In this document: in pieces, positions 58,279-64,000 of the stretch
How positions within the stretch are numbered: the first letter of the stretch is position 1
How the letters are laid out: each line of letters opens with the position of its first letter
NCBI GenBank assembly: GCA_026414665.1
Contig: JAOAIO010000001.1
Location: 13,309 to 77,308 of the forward strand
Direction: 5' to 3'
Origin: Azovibrio sp.
Lineage (GTDB): Bacteria; Pseudomonadota; Gammaproteobacteria; Burkholderiales; Rhodocyclaceae
Length of the DNA: 64,000 bases
The notes under the pieces: model-generated
What the model was told of the DNA's origin: nothing
What the model saw: the letters and a program-made list of their open reading frames with translations, nothing else
The model's database searches: none
Made by a program: the position numbers and the translations under genes

Positions 58279-59127
58279 ATGTTCAACTGGTTCAAGACAG
58301 CCCTGCTGATGGCGGGCATCATGGCCTTGTTCGGGGCCATCGGCGCCTATGTCGGCGGCGCCCAAGGCATGGTGCTGGCGCTGGTGCTAGGCGGCGCGAT
58401 GAATTTCTTCTCCTACTGGTTCTCGGACAAGATGGTGTTGAAGATGTACAACGCCCGAGAAGTGGATGAATTCTCCGCGCCCCAGTTCTACAACATGGTG
58501 CGGGAACTGGCGCACCGGGCCCAGATGCCCATGCCCCGGGTGTACATCATCGACGAAGCCCAACCCAACGCCTTCGCTACCGGCCGCAATCCGGAAAATG
58601 CGGCCGTGGCGGCCACGACGGGCATCCTGCGCTTGCTCTCGGCGCGAGAGATCCGCGGTGTCATGGCGCATGAGCTAGCGCATGTGAAGAACCGTGACAT
58701 CCTGATTTCTACCATTTCCGCCACCATGGCCGGCGCCATTTCCATGCTCGCCAACTTCGCCATGTTCTTCGGCGGCCGCGATTCGGAAGGGCGTCCGGCC
58801 AACCCGGTGGTGGGAATGCTGGTGATGATCCTTGCGCCGCTTGCGGCGACGGTGATCCAGATGGCTATTTCCCGGGCCCGCGAATACGAAGCCGACCGTG
58901 GTGGAGCCGAGATCTGTGGCGACCCCCATGCCCTGGCCGATGCGCTGGAAAAGATCAATGCCTACGCTCGCGGCATTCCCATGGCCACTGCCGAGGCACA
59001 CCCCGAAACGGCGCAGATGATGATCATGAACCCGCTCTCGGGCGGCGGCCTGCGCGGCCTTTTTTCTACCCACCCGCCTACCGAGGAGCGAGTGGCGCGA
59101 CTCCGGGCCATGGCCCGGGCGTACTAA
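58279..59127 (+). CDS. htpX: Zinc metalloprotease HtpX
   Basis: [41 protein letters not shown] (HExxH), [15 protein letters not shown]. Confidence 0.97.
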   Translation: MFNWFKTALLMAGIMALFGAIGAYVGGAQGMVLALVLGGAMNFFSYWFSDKMVLKMYNAREVDEFSAPQFYNMVRELAHRAQMPMPRVYIIDEAQPNAFATGRNPENAAVAATTGILRLLSAREIRGVMAHELAHVKNRDILISTISATMAGAISMLANFAMFFGGRDSEGRPANPVVGMLVMILAPLAATVIQMAISRAREYEADRGGAEICGDPHALADALEKINAYARGIPMATAEAHPETAQMMIMNPLSGGGLRGLFSTHPPTEERVARLRAMARAY

Positions 59128-59138
59128 GCTCCATCCCC

Positions 59139-59162
59139 AGGCCGGCTTCGCCGGCCTTTTTT
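59139..59162 (+). terminator. Rho-independent terminator after htpX
   Basis: GGCCGGC-TTC-GCCGGCC-TTTTTT. Confidence 0.85.
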
Positions 59163-59277
59163 GTTGCAGGGGGTGCTAAGTGGCGGGGAATGTCACAAAT
59201 TTGGCGTGCCCTGGCATTCAATCTGCATCGAGATCAAAGCATAGTGTGCTTGTGTTGATTGGCGACAGGATCACTGT

Positions 59278-60135
59278 ATGAATTTCTCGCAGGCGCTTTC
59301 ATCATTTGTCGGCGAATGCCAACCGAGCCTAATGAGCCGTTTCCTGGCGGTTGAGGATGGCCGTATCGCGTATGACGATACTGGGGGGCCAGGCCCTGTC
59401 GTACTTGCCATCCCGGGCATGGGCGATTTGCGCTCCGAATATCGTGCTGTGCGTCCCTTGCTCCAACGTGCTGGCTATCGTTTCGTGAGCATGGATGTAC
59501 GGGGTCACGGCGAAACTTCCGTGCAATGGCCGGATTATTCCGCGCGCGCGGTAGGTCAGGATGCCGTGGCGTTGCTAAAGCATTTGGATGCAGGGCCGGC
59601 TGTGATTTTGGGCAATTCGTTTGCTGCTGGTTCTGCGTTGTGGGCGGCTCGGGATGCGCCCGACCGTGTTGCGGGCGTGGTGCTGCTTGGCCCCGTGGTG
59701 CGGGATATCCCGTCTCCCTGGTGGGTGAAGGTGGTGTTGCGCCTTGGTTTTGCTGGACCTTGGCGAGTGGCTTTTTGGTTGGCCTTTTGGGATAGCTTGT
59801 TTCCCGGGTGTAAGCCGATTGACCATGCCGAGGCTAGGGCGGCTTTGGCGGCTAGCTTACGTGAACCGGGGCGTATGGCGGTGTTGCGCCATATGGTGAG
59901 TTTGTCGAAAGCCGATACGGCTGCCATGTTGACGCAAAGTAGTGTGCCCGCGCTGGTGGTCATGGGGAGTCGTGACCCTGATTTTCCCGACCCACCCGCC
60001 GAAGCGCGTTGGCTGGCGGATGTGTTGGGTGCGGAGTGCTTGATCGTCGAGAGCACGGGTCACTATCCGCATTTGGAAATGCCAAGGCGGGTCGAACCTG
60101 CCCTTTTGGCATTTTTGGCGCGTGTCGTGGGGTGA
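59278..60135 (+). CDS. Alpha/beta hydrolase
   Basis: VVLAIPGMGDLRSEYRAVRPLL, VSMDVRGHGET, VILGNSFAAGSALWAA (nucleophile elbow GNSFAAG), STGHYPHLEMP. Confidence 0.9.
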   Translation: MNFSQALSSFVGECQPSLMSRFLAVEDGRIAYDDTGGPGPVVLAIPGMGDLRSEYRAVRPLLQRAGYRFVSMDVRGHGETSVQWPDYSARAVGQDAVALLKHLDAGPAVILGNSFAAGSALWAARDAPDRVAGVVLLGPVVRDIPSPWWVKVVLRLGFAGPWRVAFWLAFWDSLFPGCKPIDHAEARAALAASLREPGRMAVLRHMVSLSKADTAAMLTQSSVPALVVMGSRDPDFPDPPAEARWLADVLGAECLIVESTGHYPHLEMPRRVEPALLAFLARVVG

Positions 60136-60182
60136 CGATGCAAAAACGAATTCAGGCTTCCCCCGCCAAATCTGCCAAATTC

Positions 60183-61205
60183 TCAGTGGTTTCTTTGTCG
60201 CGCTGCGGTCGGGGTGATGCCGGTCCAGCGCTTGAAGGCACGCTGGAAAGCGCTGGGCTCGGCGTAACCCAGCAGATAGGCCACCTCGCCCAGCGCCAGC
60301 CGTGGGTCGGCCATGTAGCGCATGGCAAGTTCGCGCCGGACGGCATCCAGCAGGTCCGCAAAGCGCGCTCCCTCCTCCTGCAGCCGGCGTTGCAGGCTGC
60401 GCTCGCTCATGTGGAGGGCCCGGGCCACGGCCTGGAGCGTCATCGGCCTATCGGCCAGGCCTTCGAGCAGGTGCCGACGGACCCGCAGGACGGTGTTTGC
60501 CCGGTGCGGCGTGTAGGCCGCGAGCAGGTGTTCGGCATGGTCGGTGATGATCCGGGACAAGCCCGGATCGGCCGCCGGGACGGGGCGGTCCAGGACTGCG
60601 GCAGGCAATGCCAGAAAGGAGACGGGGGCGTTGAAGGCGGGGGTGACACCGAAGACCTGCCGGAAATCTGCCGCATCGCCAGCGGCGGGGTGCGGCAATC
60701 CGACCGCCAGGGCCTGCACCGCTTCTCCCGCGATCTGGGTTGCCATCACCACCAGGGAGGCCAGGGTGAACTCCGTCGCGTGCCGGCACGGCCGCGCCGC
60801 GCTGCCCTGGAAACGGTGCTCGATGCGCACCACATCGCCTGCCGGAATGACATCGAACGTCGCCAGGTCATGCACCAGGCGGTTGTAGCGGACCAGACGT
60901 TGCAGGGCGGTGCCCAGATCCGGCGCTGTGCGCACCGCATAGTCGAGCACGCCGAAGGCTCCGGGCTGGATCAGGGCGGCCGCGTGCAGACCGAACAAGG
61001 GGTCGCCGGTCAGCGCCGCCGCCTGTTCCCACAACCGCTGTTCGACTTCCAGCGGAATCCGCGCATCGGCCGCGTCGGATCCGGCCGGCGTGAACCCGGC
61101 CGCCTGGGTCAGGCGTGTGGCATTCGCTCCCATGGCGGCTGCCATCTGGACAATCATGGCGCCGGTACGGGCGGAAACCTGGGGGACTGGGAGACGGGAG
61201 GACAT
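60183..61205 (-). CDS. AraC family transcriptional regulator with arabinose-binding-like N-terminus
   Basis: C-terminal MTLQAVARALHMSERSLQRRLQEEGARFADLLDAVRRELAMRYMADPRLALGEVAYLLGYAEPSAFQRAFKRWTGITP. Confidence 0.92.
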   Translation of the reverse strand: MSSRLPVPQVSARTGAMIVQMAAAMGANATRLTQAAGFTPAGSDAADARIPLEVEQRLWEQAAALTGDPLFGLHAAALIQPGAFGVLDYAVRTAPDLGTALQRLVRYNRLVHDLATFDVIPAGDVVRIEHRFQGSAARPCRHATEFTLASLVVMATQIAGEAVQALAVGLPHPAAGDAADFRQVFGVTPAFNAPVSFLALPAAVLDRPVPAADPGLSRIITDHAEHLLAAYTPHRANTVLRVRRHLLEGLADRPMTLQAVARALHMSERSLQRRLQEEGARFADLLDAVRRELAMRYMADPRLALGEVAYLLGYAEPSAFQRAFKRWTGITPTAARQRNH

Positions 61206-61348
61206 GGTCGGCTGGGCGTTGCGGCTGATCGGCATGGAATGGCTGCATTTTCCTTCTTTTCCTGTCGGAAACCCAGAATGGCTGCTTCTGCGCGGGGCTT
61301 CCCCACGGGAGTCCACGGGGCCACCCCGGGCATCGCGTCCCTTGTCCG

Positions 61349-62044
61349 GTGCCGGTGATGCCGATGGCTGATGCAGTGATCATGACACCTGCCAGCGGGG
61401 CCTGTGCGGGGGATTTCCTGGCCTGGTTGGATGCCATCCTGGCCTCTTTTTCCTCCGGGCAGGGGGCTGTGGTGCCCTGTGGCGATTGTCGGGCCTGCTG
61501 CCGGGCCGGATATTTCATTCCAGTTCGTCATCACGAATGGGCAACCCTAGCCGTCATTCCCCGGGGGCTGCTGGTGCACCCTCCGGGCACCTCCGGGGAG
61601 GGCGATTATCTGATCGGTACGACGCGACGCGGTGACTGCGCCATGCTGCGCCCCCAGGGCTGCCCGATCTACGCCCGGCGCCCCCAGGCCTGCCGCAATT
61701 ACGATTGCCGGATCTTCACGGCGGCGGGAATTCCGTCCGGCCATGACGCCATTGACCGGCAGGCCGGACGCTGGCGTTTCCAGTACGGTAGCGACCATGG
61801 CTGGCTCGTCCATGCGGCGGTCAAGCAGGCGGCGCGCTTCGTGATCGACCACGCCCGGGCGTTTCCCGGCGGGCGCGTCCCTGAGCAGGCCGCCGACATT
61901 GCCCTGGTGGCGCTGAAAGCTCATCCGGTCTTTCTCGGCCCCATGGACGGATACGCGACGGACGCGGCTGTGGCCCGGGCAGTCGTGCGCGCCTGCCGGG
62001 TTTTCGATGCGACGGGCCGTCTTGTGTCCGGCGGAGCGCCCTGA
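61349..62044 (+). CDS. YkgJ family cysteine cluster protein
   Basis: VPCGDCRACCRAGYFIPV..RGDCAMLRPQGCPIYARRPQACRNYDCRIF. Confidence 0.88.
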   Translation: MPVMPMADAVIMTPASGACAGDFLAWLDAILASFSSGQGAVVPCGDCRACCRAGYFIPVRHHEWATLAVIPRGLLVHPPGTSGEGDYLIGTTRRGDCAMLRPQGCPIYARRPQACRNYDCRIFTAAGIPSGHDAIDRQAGRWRFQYGSDHGWLVHAAVKQAARFVIDHARAFPGGRVPEQAADIALVALKAHPVFLGPMDGYATDAAVARAVVRACRVFDATGRLVSGGAP

Positions 62045-62724
62045 TGCCGAAACAGCCTGAAACCCGCCCCTGGCCGGCAGGGGAAAGAAGAAGCTGCGAA
62101 CTGGTGATTTTTGACCTGGACGGCACCCTTGTGGACTCCTTCGGCCTCTTCATCAGCATCTACAACTCCCTGGCCGGCCGGTACCGCCTGAAGCCGCTCA
62201 GCCTGGATGAGGCCGAGCGGCTGCGGCAGTCATCACCCCGCGAAATCATGGCCCGGGTCGGCTTGCCGTATCGGAAGCTGCCCTGGATAGCCCGGGACTT
62301 CATGAGCCTGATGGGGCAGCGGCGGCATGAGACGGCCTTGTTCGGCGGCATCGGGCGGGTTCTTCACGAACTGCATGGGCGGGGACTCCGGCTTGCCGTC
62401 GTCAGCGCCAACTCCCTCGAAAACTGCCGGCGCATGCTCGGGGACGATATCGGCGGCCTCATGGATTGCATCGAGGGGGGCGCTTCCCTCTTCGGCAAAC
62501 ACCGCCGGATCCGTCGCGTGCTCGCAATCCTGGGGGTTCAACCGGGCCGGGCCATCTACGTGGGAGATCAGTTGCCGGATGCCGACGCGGCCCGGGCGGC
62601 GGGGGTCGCCTTCGGCGCGGTGAGCTGGGGATATGGCGCACCAGAGGCCCTGGCCCGCCAGCGTCCGGACATCACGTTTGCACGCGTCGAAGACCTGGGC
62701 TTGCTGGCCCCCCGCGGCCCATGA
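62044..62724 (+). CDS. HAD-superfamily hydrolase, phosphoglycolate phosphatase-like
   Basis: LVIFDLDGTLVDSFGLFISIYN, VVSANSLENC, IYVGDQLPDADAARAAGVAFGAVSWGYG. Confidence 0.9.
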   Translation: MPKQPETRPWPAGERRSCELVIFDLDGTLVDSFGLFISIYNSLAGRYRLKPLSLDEAERLRQSSPREIMARVGLPYRKLPWIARDFMSLMGQRRHETALFGGIGRVLHELHGRGLRLAVVSANSLENCRRMLGDDIGGLMDCIEGGASLFGKHRRIRRVLAILGVQPGRAIYVGDQLPDADAARAAGVAFGAVSWGYGAPEALARQRPDITFARVEDLGLLAPRGP

Positions 62725-62793
62725 GCTCCGGGCCCGTTCATCCGGAGTGGGCATGCCCGGGTAGCTGGCGGTTCTTGCCCCGATAGGCGTTCC

Positions 62794-63657
62794 ATGTCGT
62801 CCGACCTCTTGGCTGCCATCCTGCTCGGCTTGATCGAGGGATTCACCGAGTTCCTGCCGGTTTCCAGCACCGCCCACCTGCTGGTGGCCCAGCACTGGCT
62901 GGGCCACCGGAGCGAGTTCTTCAACATCGCGGTGCAGGCCGGCGCCATCCTCGCCGTGGTTTTCGTGTACAGGAGCCGTCTCGGGGTGCTTGCCGCCGCC
63001 GTCTTCGTGCCTGCCGCCGCGGCGCCTGCGGCGACGGACCGGGCCCAGCCTCCCCGCGCCTACCTCACGCGCCTTGCCCTGGCTTTCAGCGTGACCGCCG
63101 TGCTGGGCCTGGCCGTGAAGGCGCTGGGGTGGGAGCTGTCCCATGCGGTCACTCCAATCGCATGGGCCCTGATCCTGGGGGCTTTCTGGATGCTGGCGGC
63201 AGAACACGCAACGGCGGGCCGGCCGGGGCAGTCTCCCGACGAGGCCTCGATCACCTGGGCGGGGGCGGTTCTGGTAGGTGTCGCCCAGGTCGTGGCGGGG
63301 GTGTTCCCGGGAACGTCAAGGTCGGCGGCGGCAATTTTCGTCTTGCTGCTGCTGGGCGTGCGGAATCGGGGCGCCGCCGCCGAATTCGTGTTCCTGGTCG
63401 GCATTCCCACCATACTGGCCGCTACCGCCTATGCGCTGTTCGATTCCCTGGCGCATCGGCCGTTCGGGGACATGCCCTGGGCGGACATCGGCGCCGGCTT
63501 CGTGGCCGCGTTCCTGGCGGCAAGCTGCGCGGTACGCTGGTTGCTGCATTTCATCCGGGTGCACCGGTTCACGGGTTTCGCGCTCTACCGGCTGATCCTG
63601 GGCCTGGTTCTCTTGGTTTGGGGGGAGGCGAGCGCGCCGATGTCAATGACGGGATAA
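62794..63657 (+). CDS. uppP: Undecaprenyl-diphosphatase (UppP/BacA)
   Basis: LGLIEGFTEFLPVSSTAHLLVAQHWLG, IAVQAGAILAVVFVYRSRL, PGTSRSAAAIF. Confidence 0.93.
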   Translation: MSSDLLAAILLGLIEGFTEFLPVSSTAHLLVAQHWLGHRSEFFNIAVQAGAILAVVFVYRSRLGVLAAAVFVPAAAAPAATDRAQPPRAYLTRLALAFSVTAVLGLAVKALGWELSHAVTPIAWALILGAFWMLAAEHATAGRPGQSPDEASITWAGAVLVGVAQVVAGVFPGTSRSAAAIFVLLLLGVRNRGAAAEFVFLVGIPTILAATAYALFDSLAHRPFGDMPWADIGAGFVAAFLAASCAVRWLLHFIRVHRFTGFALYRLILGLVLLVWGEASAPMSMTG

Positions 63658-63750
63658 AACGCATGCAGTCAGGAGCAGGAGGGTGAATCATGCACTTGTC
63701 TAGCCGTTGCCCGTTATGCTTGCGACTCGCCATGAATCGAGGTCTATCGC

Positions 63751-64000
63751 ATGAAGAAACACATCGACGAGCTGTTGCTGCGCATTCAGGCGCTGCAAGA
63801 AGAGTTGGAAGAGGAGTACCGCAAGCGGCGCGAGGAATTAGAGCAGCGCCGCCTGCAATTGGCCGAGGAATTCTTGCGCACGCAGCGGCGTTACAAGATC
63901 GGCCTGTTCCGCTTTTTGATCCGCAGCCGTTTGCTGGTGGTGTTGACGGCGCCGGTGATCTATGCCGGCTGGATTCCTTTTTTGCTGATGGACTTGTTCG
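63751..64000 (+). CDS. Membrane protein with N-terminal coiled coil, truncated by the window end
   Basis: ATG and open frame to the edge: MKKHIDELLLRIQALQEELEEEYRKRREELEQRRLQLAEEFLRTQRRYKIGLFRFLIRSRLLVVLTAPVIYAGWIPFLLMDLF. Absent from the ORF track because no stop is in the window. Confidence 0.75.
   Translation, partial: MKKHIDELLLRIQALQEELEEEYRKRREELEQRRLQLAEEFLRTQRRYKIGLFRFLIRSRLLVVLTAPVIYAGWIPFLLMDLF

Noticed and set aside
60009-61358. 449-aa plus-strand ORF opposite the AraC gene
   Set aside because: Shadow ORF; the minus strand has a convincing AraC HTH domain.
62233-63207. 324-aa antisense ORF across HAD and uppP
   Set aside because: Sense strand encodes intact HAD and UppP motifs.

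Overview
Chromosomal window from a high-GC betaproteobacterium, inferred from gene content and order; taxonomy was not tested by any search. It is densely coding, with no rRNA operon, CRISPR array, transposase or prophage recognised. Left to right: 3' part of rpoD; a CAT-anticodon tRNA (probably Ile2) with a 16-bp hairpin downstream; metX-metW (-) behind what reads as a SAM-II (SAM-alpha) riboswitch plus intrinsic terminator; PTS regulatory genes (IIA-HPr-EI); a glutathione locus (gshA / unknown 777-aa membrane protein / gamma-glutamylcyclotransferase-like / gshB / apbE); a histidine kinase / response regulator / REC-REC-PAS-GAF-PAS-GGDEF-EAL cluster whose last gene has an in-frame TAG in the EAL domain; a clear SAH riboswitch ahead of ahcY-tlyA-metF; a HerA-like DUF853 ATPase with a 1-nt frameshift in an A-run; yebC, an EamA transporter, ruvC, a UbiA-family gene, ruvA, an AI-2E/PerM gene, ruvB; a 14-gene tandem Mrp-type antiporter array (classic mrpA-C-D-E-F-G followed by an Mbh-ordered E-F-G-DUF4040-B-C-D-D module); ybgC-tolQRAB-pal-cpoB; queE-PilZ-queC; a YedE/YeeE transporter; rsuA-oxyR; topB-smg-dprA-LysM; def-fmt-htpX; and a compositionally different block (alpha/beta hydrolase, AraC regulator, YkgJ cysteine-cluster protein, HAD phosphatase, uppP). 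The strongest points are the probable SAM-II riboswitch with a candidate antiterminator, its pairing with an SAH riboswitch about 15 kb away, the tandem Mrp/Mbh-like array, the unknown 777-aa protein in the glutathione operon, and two single-nucleotide coding lesions. All assignments come from reading the sequence and translations; no searches or folding programs were run.
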